Part shown: positions 1-5,041 of the stretch, piece by piece
Layout: every line of letters starts with the position of its first letter
Position numbering within the stretch: position 1 is the first letter of the stretch
Assembly: GCA_001304365.1 (NCBI GenBank)
Contig: LJNA01000114.1
Coordinates: 1 to 5,041 of the forward strand
Source: Syntrophobacter sp. DG_60
GTDB taxonomy: Bacteria; Desulfobacterota; Desulfofervidia; Desulfofervidales; DG-60
DNA: 5,041 nt
Direction: 5' to 3'
Notes under the pieces: generated by a model
Database searches by the model: none
Seen by the model: the letters and a program-made list of their open reading frames with translations, nothing else
What the model was told of the DNA's origin: nothing
Translations under genes and position numbers: made by a program

Positions 1-1
1 C

Positions 2-448
2 GGTGGACTCGCCATTTATGAAGAAGTGGACCGGCTTCACTGGAAAGTCATTTTCAAAGACCGAGATGCGCCTATTATGAGTGGAAGGGTAATCGTCCAC
101 TTCCCGAAGCCATTATCTCCTGAGCGGCTTATGACCGCCAGCGACGGGGTAGCGACACAAAGCAAAATAATCGACGGCAGAACGATTGAATTTACCACAG
201 ACCGCATCTCGCAGGAAGAAGAACTCAAAATCAAAGTTATCTTCCCTCATGGTATCGTGGCTGGTGATGTACCTCAGTGGCAGAAGAAGTCACATTCCCA
301 TAGCTGGTTTGAGTTGCTTTTTATTTCCTTGGCCTTACTATTTTTTCTATTGTGGCTTTTTTATTTGATTCGTTCCGCAGGTACTCGTTCCTCCGGTAAT
401 GGTGGCAGTGGCATTGGTGGAGAAGGAGACAGTGCAGGTGCCGGGTAA
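2..448 (+). CDS. DUF2207-like membrane protein, C-terminal part (N-terminus outside window)
   Basis: The frame is open to the left edge, so the gene starts outside the window; the GTG at 26 is an internal codon, not a credible start. The 148 residues visible begin GGLAIYEEVDRLHW, followed by a beta-rich stretch with RVIVHFPKPL and IEFTTDRI. This resembles the end of the extracytoplasmic DUF2207 domain, where a '(D/E)xL(Y/H)W' segment is followed by paired strands ending in a proline. One hydrophobic segment (about residues 102-124, LLFISLALLFFLLWLFYLI) is a clear membrane helix. A Gly/Ser-rich tail (about 132-148) ends the protein, as in many DUF2207 and TPM-domain proteins. Typical DUF2207 proteins carry a long cytoplasmic region between the helix and the tail; here it is absent, so this is a short form or an internally deleted one. 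The function of the family is unknown. Family assignment is by motif recall only. Confidence 0.6.
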   Translation, partial: GGLAIYEEVDRLHWKVIFKDRDAPIMSGRVIVHFPKPLSPERLMTASDGVATQSKIIDGRTIEFTTDRISQEEELKIKVIFPHGIVAGDVPQWQKKSHSHSWFELLFISLALLFFLLWLFYLIRSAGTRSSGNGGSGIGGEGDSAGAG

Positions 449-562
449 TGTCGCTATATCTCCACAGTGCAATACGAAATAGTCTACTGCTCCGGCTACC
501 AAACAGATATCGCCGACTACCTCAGAGACTTAACCATTGTCACGAATTATCTATAATGAGGC

Positions 563-835
563 TTACTTAACCACTTTAGCCAACTTAGCTCCAGCCTTGA
601 ACTTAGCCACTTTCTTGGCCCGAATCTTAATAGGTCTCCCTGTCTGAGGATTCCTCCCCGTTCTAGCCTTCCTTTTCATGATAGAGAAGGTTCCAAACCC
701 AACCAGAGTAACTTTATCCCCCTTCTTTAAGCTCTTTGTTAGCGTATTAATGACGCTGTTCAATACCGTTCCTGCCAATGCTTTGGAAATACCAACGTCG
801 CTGGCAATGGCATCGATTAACTCTCCCTTATTCAT
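563..835 (-). CDS. hup: DNA-binding protein HU
   Basis: Nucleoid-associated histone-like protein that binds and bends DNA as a dimer with little sequence specificity. The 90-residue product has exactly the usual HU length. It starts MNKGELIDAIA and carries the alpha-helical dimerisation half (1-45), the GFGTF turn (46-50), and the beta-arm RNPQTG (61-66), whose proline intercalates into DNA. It ends in a lysine-rich segment. The frame is open upstream to 892, but the start at 835 is preferred because AAAGGAGGAGAA (841-852) sits about 9 bases upstream and residue 1 then matches the family start. The gene is monocistronic, converges on the DUF2207-like gene with 114 bp between stop codons, and has its own strong promoter. 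IHF subunits are longer and differ in the arm, so HU is the better call. The specific paralogue cannot be told. Confidence 0.96.
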   Translation of the reverse strand: MNKGELIDAIASDVGISKALAGTVLNSVINTLTKSLKKGDKVTLVGFGTFSIMKRKARTGRNPQTGRPIKIRAKKVAKFKAGAKLAKVVK

Positions 836-840
836 ATAAC

Positions 841-852
841 TTCTCCTCCTTT
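841..852 (-). promoter_or_regulatory. Ribosome binding site deciding the HU start
   Basis: The minus-strand sequence AAAGGAGGAGAA is nearly a full anti-16S complement. GGAGG ends 9 bases before the ATG at 835. This fixes the start at 835 and rules out the upstream codons of the open frame, which would place this site inside the coding sequence. Confidence 0.9.
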
Positions 853-881
853 CTGCCGAAAGTATCAGCAATTGGTTCTCT

Positions 882-909
882 TTTATACACAAAGTATTTC
901 AAATGTCAA
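882..909 (-). promoter_or_regulatory. sigma70-type promoter of the HU gene
   Basis: Reading the minus strand, a perfect -35 TTGACA (909-904) is followed after 16 bases by TATAAA (887-882). Transcription would start near 875, giving a leader of about 40 bases that contains the AAAGGAGGAGAA ribosome binding site. The near-consensus boxes agree with the high expression expected of HU. Confidence 0.8.
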
Positions 910-1294
910 TATTTTTCTGGTACTTATTCCAGCAAAAAATAGAATTGTGTAATTGCAGATAGCAAATACAGCAACGAGAAGGGGGGTAGTAGCCTAGATA
1001 GGGGTTATGTCAGCCGCGTAAATTATTGATACCTCACCGCAAGTAAAAAAATTTAGCTAATTAAATAACCCTCTAGATGGCCAAATAAGACAGGGTTTAA
1101 GTAGAAGACAAGAATATGTCATCTGACAGCACATCTATGCGTAAATTGGTTAATTAGAAGCGATTTTAAAAGAGACATTACTTAGCAAGCTGTTGCATTT
1201 TTATAGGTAGAGATTATGACATTTTTGGGTTAAATGTGTAGTGGAAATTTTTCAAGGAGTATGGTAGGTATAGTTGTGAAGAGTTAGTCCATAG

Positions 1295-1360
1295 GGATGT
1301 ATATCCGCAATATTGCGGATATGATACCGATTTGGATGCATAAACGCAATAGTGCAGATA
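1295..1360. repeat. Perfect 22-bp palindrome plus degenerate direct copy
   Basis: ATATCCGCAA joined to TATTGCGGATAT (1301-1322) is a perfect 22-base palindrome with no spacer. The 27 bases at 1295-1321 recur at 1334-1360 with 22 of 27 identical (39-bp period), but the second copy has lost most of its dyad symmetry. The core CGCAAT appears a third time at 1373-1378. The palindrome is too symmetrical for chance at this length and has no T-run, so it is not an intrinsic terminator. It is likely an operator for a dimeric regulator or a relic of a small repeat element. It lies about 210 bp before the radical SAM start. Confidence 0.75.
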
Positions 1361-1432
1361 CTAGCAGTTAGACGCAATCCGCACACCAACTTGTAGTTTA
1401 AATGAAACTTATTTCTAAAAAGGAATTAACAT

Positions 1433-1480
1433 ATGATTGATAGGAATCTCGATAGCCCGAAGACTCCCAAAATCAAGTAA
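1433..1480 (+). CDS. Possible 15-codon mini-ORF (leader peptide candidate)
   Basis: An AAAAAGGAA motif (1417-1425) lies 9 bases before an ATG that opens the short frame MIDRNLDSPKTPKIK, closed by two consecutive TAA codons. It is in the same frame as the radical SAM gene 54 bp further on. The spacing to the ribosome binding site is good, but the peptide has no recognisable family and a chance occurrence in an AT-rich spacer is quite possible. It could be a leader peptide or simply noise. Confidence 0.25.
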   Translation: MIDRNLDSPKTPKIK

Positions 1481-1519
1481 TAATGGAGAAAAGACTGTGT
1501 ATGTAAGCCTTTTGATGAT

Positions 1520-1525
1520 AGGAGG
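1520..1525 (+). promoter_or_regulatory. Ribosome binding site of the radical SAM gene
   Basis: A perfect AGGAGG lies 9 bases before the ATG at 1535. It matters because it makes the twin-arginine N-terminus part of the translated protein rather than an over-called extension. Confidence 0.88.
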
Positions 1526-1534
1526 AAATTCCAA

Positions 1535-2647
1535 ATGAAGGAACAATCAAGAAGACAATTTATTAAATCATGCTTTTATTTAGCAATATTAGGATTTAGC
1601 CCTGCCTTTACCTCTCTATGTGCTGGATGCAAAAAAAAGGAAAAATCAACATACTTGCCTGACATCCTTGACCATGACGAGAAAGAGCGACTAATCGTTG
1701 AAGGAACAGCGAAAATCGATCCGGATTTTGAACCTACTTATTTGAGACTACACAGAAGCGGAGAGTTGAAAAAAAGAGGAGGAGAACTATGGAACATGAT
1801 GCAAAGCTGTGAGCTCTGCCCCAGAAAGTGTGGAATCAACCGGCTCGATGGGAATGAGGGGTTCTGTGAAGCTTCTTCCCAACTCGAGATTTCATCACAT
1901 CACCCGCATTTCGGAGAGGAAAAACCCCTTGTTGGGAAAGGAGGCTCCGGAACCATATTCTTCACCAATTGCGGGCTTAGATGTGTCTTTTGCATCAACT
2001 GGGAAATCAGCCAAGGGGGAATAGGAAGGCCCAGAAGTATTGAAGATATGGCGGAGATGATGCTCAACCTTCAAAAAATGGGATGCCATAACATCAATCT
2101 TGTTACGCCGACCCATTACTCTCCACATATTGTTCTTGCAGTTGACATGGCAGTAGGCAAAGGTTTGAGACTTCCTCTTGTATACAATACCTGCGGATGG
2201 GAGCGTTTGGAGATACTAAAAAAGCTTGACGGCATAATTGATATTTACCTGCCCGATCTCAAGTATTCAGATGGTAAAATGGCAGCAAAATACTCATCGG
2301 AGGCAGAAACCTATCCGGAGGTCACAAAAGCAGCTCTGCTCGAAATGCACCGTCAGGTGGGGGTGGCAAAGCCTGCCAGTGATGGTCTCATGTACAGAGG
2401 ATTGATGATACGTCATCTGGTCATGCCAAACGGAGTTAGCGGAGCAAGGAAGGTAATTGAATGGATAGCGGAAAACCTTCCTAAAGACACTTATCTCAAC
2501 ATCATGTCGCAGTACAGGCCGATGTATAAAGCATTTGAGTATCCGGAAATCTCCCGGAGAATAACCCGCCAAGAATACCATGAAGCCTTAAGGTGGGCAA
2601 AGGAAGCAGGTCTTACAAATCTGGATATTCAGGGATACCCCCTTTAG
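1535..2647 (+). CDS. Tat-signal-bearing radical SAM protein, PflX-like (COG1313)
   Basis: A 370-residue iron-sulfur protein of the PflX-like radical SAM group, whose members are pyruvate formate-lyase activase homologues of unknown substrate. The CxxxCxxC motif at C146, C150 and C153 (FFTNCGLRCVFCINWEIS) binds the 4Fe-4S cluster that cleaves S-adenosylmethionine. Upstream, CELCPRKC plus C111 (C92, C95, C99, C111) forms the extra cysteine set typical of this group. NINLVTPTHY (187-195), VYNTCGWE, DIYLPDLKY, IRHLVMPNG and NIMSQYRP follow in the family order, so the enzyme looks complete. The N-terminus is odd: SRRQFIK (5-11) is a textbook twin-arginine motif, followed by a hydrophobic stretch and LCAGC (28-32), a possible but imperfect lipobox. 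The start is supported by AGGAGG (1520-1525) 9 bases upstream. It stands alone in the window, with no obvious partner gene, so the substrate cannot be inferred. Close relatives without signal peptides are cytoplasmic. Confidence 0.9.
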   Translation: MKEQSRRQFIKSCFYLAILGFSPAFTSLCAGCKKKEKSTYLPDILDHDEKERLIVEGTAKIDPDFEPTYLRLHRSGELKKRGGELWNMMQSCELCPRKCGINRLDGNEGFCEASSQLEISSHHPHFGEEKPLVGKGGSGTIFFTNCGLRCVFCINWEISQGGIGRPRSIEDMAEMMLNLQKMGCHNINLVTPTHYSPHIVLAVDMAVGKGLRLPLVYNTCGWERLEILKKLDGIIDIYLPDLKYSDGKMAAKYSSEAETYPEVTKAALLEMHRQVGVAKPASDGLMYRGLMIRHLVMPNGVSGARKVIEWIAENLPKDTYLNIMSQYRPMYKAFEYPEISRRITRQEYHEALRWAKEAGLTNLDIQGYPL

Positions 2648-2950
2648 AGAAATCTATTACCTCACTATAAAAGCTCTTTTTGAATATAGTTTATTAATCA
2701 GCATAATAACCAATTCAACATTTATGGATATAATAGCAACTCCCCCTAGGATTAAACTGGCGCTAGGACCACCTCCATCAAATACCAACATGATATGATT
2801 CAAGGCCTAGTATGTTTTTTAGGAAAGGAAATTGAGCCCCCTGAATATGTGAGCTGGCTCTTATTGAGGTAATACCCCAATATAAAGTATAAACACCGCT
2901 TTTTTTTCTTATAAACTGTCAAGATTGAGGATTCGCTTTCTTTTCTTTTG
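2648..2950. other. Intergenic region between convergent genes
   Basis: About 300 bp lie between the stop codons of the radical SAM gene (+) and the cyclophilin-like gene (-). No convincing coding frame is seen. Two weak hairpins are present: ACTATA/TATAGT (2664-2669 with 2685-2690) just after the radical SAM stop, and GAGCC/GGCTC (2834-2838 with 2856-2860) downstream of the minus-strand gene. Neither has a strong GC stem with an adjacent T-run, so neither is called a terminator. Confidence 0.6.
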
Positions 2951-3328
2951 TTACTCACTCTTTTCCACCACGATCCTTTCGGCTTCTTTGACGTTTTTAA
3001 ATTCTTTAGGGTCGCCCAATAGTTTACCAACAATATTTATCTTACTTGCTGGACGGATCTCGCCTGGCTTAGATATGGGTGTGGGCCCAAAGAAGATACA
3101 AAGGCTGGGTCCTTCTGGCCAATAGCCAAAGTCCCCCTCGTTAACTAGGTCCTTAGCAAATCCTTCTTCTAGATCCACCTTAATAGGTACATCAAAATAT
3201 ATCTCCTCTCCCCATAGTTTGACTTTAGATTGGATAGGAAGGTGCTTGTAGATAAAAGAGGCAGTTTTAGACTCATTTAACCCTGCCTCCATATTAATTT
3301 GACCAACTTTAATAAGGATCTTTTTCAT
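2951..3328 (-). CDS. Cyclophilin-like fold protein (PF04126 / former DUF369, TM1367 type)
   Basis: A 125-residue protein matching the small cyclophilin-like family exemplified by Thermotoga TM1367 (about 124 residues). The fold is that of cyclophilin, but peptidyl-prolyl isomerase activity has not been shown for the family as far as I know. Visible signatures are WGEEIYFDVP (39-48), GDFGYWPEG (65-73), SLCIFFGPTP (75-84), IRPAS (91-95) and the closing NIVGKLLGD. No signal peptide or membrane segment is seen, so it is probably cytoplasmic. The frame is open upstream to a TTG at 3454, but the ATG at 3328 gives the family length and the family N-terminus (MKKILIKVG), with a weak AGG 6 bases before it. 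The extra 42 codons look like the remains of a different gene. It lies downstream of the kinase-nuclease on the same strand and may be co-transcribed with it. Confidence 0.85.
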   Translation of the reverse strand: MKKILIKVGQINMEAGLNESKTASFIYKHLPIQSKVKLWGEEIYFDVPIKVDLEEGFAKDLVNEGDFGYWPEGPSLCIFFGPTPISKPGEIRPASKINIVGKLLGDPKEFKNVKEAERIVVEKSE

Positions 3329-3479
3329 TTTTGGCCTAATCAGGTCTTCAACCTGCTTTGCCCTTTTAGGAAAAACCCATTTTTCTTTCGCAATTAGAGC
3401 ACCAAGCTCATAGGCATACCTTCTATCCTTCTTGTCTGCCTTTTTCCCATCCAACTATCCCAGTAATGATCTTTCCCAT
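3329..3479 (-). pseudogene. Probable frameshifted N-terminal relic of a SLOG/LOG-like Rossmann protein
   Basis: From an ATG at 3479 the minus strand reads MGKIITGIVGWEKG and hits TAG at 3425-3423. The neighbouring frame, entered near 3452, continues with GKKADKKDRRYAYELGALIAKEKWV (split here as GKKADKKDRR then YAYELGALIAKEKWV). Joined across a one-base shift, this resembles the first beta-alpha-beta unit of TIGR00725-type SLOG proteins: a hydrophobic strand IxGxxG followed by AYELGxLIAxxGWV. The nucleotide-binding GG segment expected next is missing, and the sequence runs straight into the cyclophilin-like gene, suggesting a deletion. The alternative is that the 42 codons are a true extension of that protein started at TTG, but a TAG directly precedes this TTG and no ribosome binding site is visible. 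Confidence 0.4.
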
Positions 3480-3566
3480 GTCTCACAGCTTATTTCCTGT
3501 AGTAGTTATGATATCCACATCTTTAAACTAAACTACGGTACTGGTCAAATCATTTCATCCCTTTTT

Positions 3567-4400
3567 TTAATGCTCCAAAATCTCTTTTAAGCTTGCCTTT
3601 AGCACATCGCTGCTTAGCTTGTGGATATCCTTTACGTTTAACTCTACTACTTTAAAACCTTTATCTCTGAGAAATAATAATTTTCTCTTATCCCTTTCTG
3701 GCCCCCCACCCAATCTGTGCCAAAAGGAGTTAACCTCAATAACAAGGTTAAGCCTTGGAAAGAAAAAGTCTAACCAGAAATATCCAGAAGGTTGTTTGAC
3801 CTTAAAGTTATGAAAAAAGTCCTTTTCAAATTGATAACCTAGGGAGATCAAGCAATTCCTAACCTTTAGCTCTTCAGGTGTCCACCTTCCCCTGCTTACA
3901 TAGTTCTTCACAATCTGCCTTGCAAAACCTGAAAAATGCTTATTCTGCTTTCTGGTCCTTATTTTCGCAAGAATCTGGCAAATTGCTTCCCCTGGCTGAG
4001 TCTCATCAGTATTAATTGAAAAATCTGGATTTTCAGGCTTCTCCATCTCCCTATTAATAATATATATTACCCTTTCTGGAAGTGAGGGCCTCCTCTTCTT
4101 ATTTCTCTCTAGGCAGGTTTCCAATTTGCAGTAGAGATAAACAATTAGGACAGCCTCCTTTCCCGCTAAGGCCAATACCTGATCTCTCCACTCTTTCTTA
4201 TAGAAAGTAGCGTCTATTAAGATATAATTTGCCTTATCCAGATTTTCTTTTAACCACTTTAAGATTTTTCTATAAACCCTACCAGAGACCTTATCAGAGA
4301 TGAAGATTTTCGTTTGCCCAAATTTTTTCAGCTCCTCCTCCAGCATTCTGGCAATGGTTGATTTTCCCGAGCCAGGGATTCCACAAAAAATTATTACCAT
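3567..4400 (-). CDS. P-loop kinase fused to a DUF559/Vsr-like nuclease domain
   Basis: A 277-residue two-domain protein. Residues 1 to about 150 form a small P-loop NTPase of the AAA_33/PSTK/polynucleotide-kinase-like type. Walker A is GIPGSGKST (7-15), a putative substrate or Walker B aspartate is in LIDATFYKKEWRD (61-73), and the lid arginines lie in CLERNKKRRPSLP (96-108). The typical 'E.P...d..i.tDE' tail is seen at 120-133. Residues about 165-277 match the DUF559/Vsr-like endonuclease fold: RWTPEELKVRNCL with its conserved glutamate (172-184), WLDFFFP (209-215), LVIEVNSFWH (219-228), RDKRKLLFLRDKGFKVVEL (236-254). The D, E, H and D expected of that active site are all present. The usual 'EVDG..H' reads 'EVNSFWH'. 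It is predicted to be cytoplasmic, with phosphotransfer and nucleic-acid cleavage in one chain; no substrate can be named. The ATG at 4400 directly precedes the first kinase strand, although its ribosome binding site is weak. It is divergent from the MarR gene. Confidence 0.85.
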   Translation of the reverse strand: MVIIFCGIPGSGKSTIARMLEEELKKFGQTKIFISDKVSGRVYRKILKWLKENLDKANYILIDATFYKKEWRDQVLALAGKEAVLIVYLYCKLETCLERNKKRRPSLPERVIYIINREMEKPENPDFSINTDETQPGEAICQILAKIRTRKQNKHFSGFARQIVKNYVSRGRWTPEELKVRNCLISLGYQFEKDFFHNFKVKQPSGYFWLDFFFPRLNLVIEVNSFWHRLGGGPERDKRKLLFLRDKGFKVVELNVKDIHKLSSDVLKASLKEILEH

Positions 4401-4483
4401 CTTTTTCTATTTTACCCCGTTTTATTTCTAGATGCCAGCGGTGGTACCCAGGAATTAAATATTGGGTTATAACAAATTTTTTC

Positions 4484-4512
4484 TTGACATTGGAAAATAT
4501 TTGTATTATAAA
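4484..4512 (+). promoter_or_regulatory. sigma70-type promoter of the MarR gene
   Basis: TTGACA (4484-4489) and TATAAA (4507-4512) are separated by the ideal 17 bases. Transcription would begin near 4519, leaving a leader of about 20 bases before the ATG at 4538, just enough for the AAGGGA (4521-4526) ribosome binding site. Confidence 0.85.
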
Positions 4513-4516
4513 TATT
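4496..4516. promoter_or_regulatory. Inverted-repeat operator overlapping the MarR -10 box
   Basis: AATATTTGTATTATAAATATT is a 21-base inverted repeat centred on 4506. The seven outer bases of each arm match perfectly, and only one inner pair is mismatched. It covers the -10 box. MarR-family regulators usually bind such AT-rich dyads next to their own gene and repress it, so this is the likely autoregulatory site. A tandem TATTATAAA repeat (4504-4512, 4513-4521) extends it toward the gene. Confidence 0.65.
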
Positions 4517-4537
4517 ATAAAAGGGAAAAGTTTTCTT

Positions 4538-4999
4538 ATGAAAAGATCTGGTAAAAAGAGGATAGACAGTCAGACTCTACTAAACAAAATACTCAATCTG
4601 TCCAAGCAAATCCAGTTGCTAGGGACAATAGATGTCAATATGGATTTCCTTTCCGAATCAGAGTCTCGTGTATTGGATGCTTTATATTCCAAGGAGAAGC
4701 GTCTTTTAAATATGAAACAGGTTTCAGAGAAGACAAACCTACAGCCAAGTATAATAAGCAAAGTAGCCAATGTTTTGGAACAAAAAAAGTATATTGAGAG
4801 GTCTCACAGCAGGGAAGATAGAAGGCAGGTGAATATAAAGATAACCGACACTGGTGCTAAGGTCTTGAAAAGCTATCAGAAGAGAAGGACGCAGAGATTA
4901 AAACCCATTATTCAAGGTCTAAGTGATTATGAACGTAAAGTGATTTACGAAAGCATAGGCATTTTTGAAAATACCATCTCAAAAATCCGTAAGAAGTAG
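4538..4999 (+). CDS. MarR-family transcriptional regulator
   Basis: A 153-residue winged-helix DNA-binding protein, of typical MarR length. The core is a helix-turn-helix at about 59-88 (MKQVSEKTNLQPSIISKVANVLEQKKYIER), quoted here as MKQVSEKTNLQPS with recognition helix IISKVANVLEQ. The beta wing is SREDRRQVNIKITDTG (91-106), with the DRR signature, and flanking helices for dimerisation lie at about 10-50 and 107-150. The frame is open upstream to 4358, but that stretch is antisense to the kinase-nuclease start and lies before the promoter. The ATG at 4538 is therefore chosen, with AAGGGA about 11 bases upstream. The N-terminus is rich in lysine and arginine. It is likely autorepressed through the inverted repeat at 4496-4516 and may also control the divergent kinase-nuclease. 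Its ligand is unknown; no cysteine suggests redox sensing. Confidence 0.93.
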   Translation: MKRSGKKRIDSQTLLNKILNLSKQIQLLGTIDVNMDFLSESESRVLDALYSKEKRLLNMKQVSEKTNLQPSIISKVANVLEQKKYIERSHSREDRRQVNIKITDTGAKVLKSYQKRRTQRLKPIIQGLSDYERKVIYESIGIFENTISKIRKK

Positions 5000-5041
5000 A
5001 AATTAATTTTATTACTTACTGGTAGTTTCTCCGCGGGATCC

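Larger units (their letters stand above)
910..1534. other. Gene-poor AT-rich intergenic region with repeats
   Basis: About 625 bp separate the divergent HU and radical SAM genes. No protein-coding frame of convincing length or family resemblance is visible on either strand, and no tRNA, rRNA or known riboswitch fold was recognised. Contents worth noting are the palindrome and repeats at 1295-1378, a half-site-like ATTGCAGATA at 952-961, a 9-bp direct repeat GCGTAAATT (1016-1024 and 1139-1147), a mini-ORF at 1433-1480, and the ribosome binding site of the radical SAM gene. No near-consensus plus-strand promoter was found, so the start of transcription of the radical SAM gene is unassigned. Confidence 0.7.
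4401..4537. promoter_or_regulatory. Divergent control region of the MarR and kinase-nuclease genes
   Basis: This 137-bp spacer carries the MarR promoter and operator near its right end. A TTATAACAAAT element at 4467-4477 resembles part of the operator (TTATAAATATT) and could be a second regulator site nearer the kinase-nuclease. No near-consensus promoter reading toward the kinase-nuclease was found. Confidence 0.5.

Noticed and set aside
528..573. Direct repeat ACTTAACCA (528-536 and 565-573) between the DUF2207-like and HU genes.
   Set aside because: At nine bases, with one copy inside the HU coding end, it is compatible with chance, and no target-site or mobile-element structure surrounds it.
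836..892. Extension of the HU frame upstream to 892 (19 extra residues).
   Set aside because: The strong ribosome binding site (841-852) and the -10 box (882-887) fall inside the extension, and HU proteins begin at MNKGEL-like sequence.
1368..1390. GTTAGAC in the repeat cluster as an integron attC core.
   Set aside because: It fits GTTRRRY, but no paired RYYYAAC core or attC-like arm was found, and there is no gene-cassette layout.
2294..2581. Minus-strand open frame of 95 codons inside the radical SAM gene.
   Set aside because: It is a shadow of a well-conserved gene on the other strand, with no family resemblance and no ribosome binding site.
2800..3033. Minus-strand 77-codon frame overlapping the end of the cyclophilin-like gene.
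   Set aside because: The overlapping part is out of frame with a clear family member, and the rest is low-complexity lysine-rich translation of AT-rich DNA.
3502..3536. GTAGTT/AACTAC inverted repeat after the kinase-nuclease stop as a terminator.
   Set aside because: The stem is only six AT-rich pairs with a loop of about 21 bases and no following T-run on the transcribed strand.
4358..4537. Extension of the MarR frame upstream to 4358 (60 extra residues).
   Set aside because: It overlaps the kinase-nuclease start in antisense and lies before the MarR promoter; MarR proteins have the length given by the ATG at 4538.

Overview
This is a 5 kb bacterial window, moderately AT-rich, with canonical Shine-Dalgarno sites and sigma70-type promoters. 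The HU protein is of the kind common in Deltaproteobacteria and related anaerobes. A PflX-like radical SAM protein, a TM1367-type cyclophilin-like protein and SLOG-like remains also suit an anaerobic or thermophile-related, probably uncultured lineage. I cannot name the taxon from the sequence. The left half (DUF2207, HU, radical SAM) looks slightly richer in GC than the right half (cyclophilin-like, kinase-nuclease, MarR).

Layout, left to right. At 2-448 (+) is the C-terminal end of a DUF2207-like membrane protein whose N-terminus lies outside the window. It converges on an HU gene at 563-835 (-), which has a strong promoter at 882-909. A gene-poor stretch of about 625 bp (910-1534) follows. 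It contains a perfect 22-bp palindrome, a degenerate second copy 39 bp downstream, and a 15-codon mini-ORF. At 1535-2647 (+) is a PflX-like radical SAM protein that unexpectedly begins with a twin-arginine signal. A second gene-free stretch of about 300 bp (2648-2950) precedes a minus-strand pair: a fused P-loop kinase/DUF559-type nuclease (3567-4400) and, downstream of it, a small cyclophilin-like protein (2951-3328). Between these two lies what looks like the decayed N-terminus of a SLOG/LOG-like Rossmann protein (3329-3479), broken by a frameshift. Divergent from the kinase-nuclease is a MarR-family regulator (4538-4999). Its near-consensus promoter is overlapped by a 21-bp inverted repeat, which is the layout expected for autorepression.

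How the genes may work together. The MarR gene and the kinase-nuclease share a 137-bp divergent spacer, so the regulator may also control the kinase-nuclease and perhaps the cyclophilin-like gene; this is inference. The other genes show no evident functional link to one another. The most unusual items are the kinase-nuclease fusion, the Tat-signal radical SAM protein and the palindrome cluster upstream of it.
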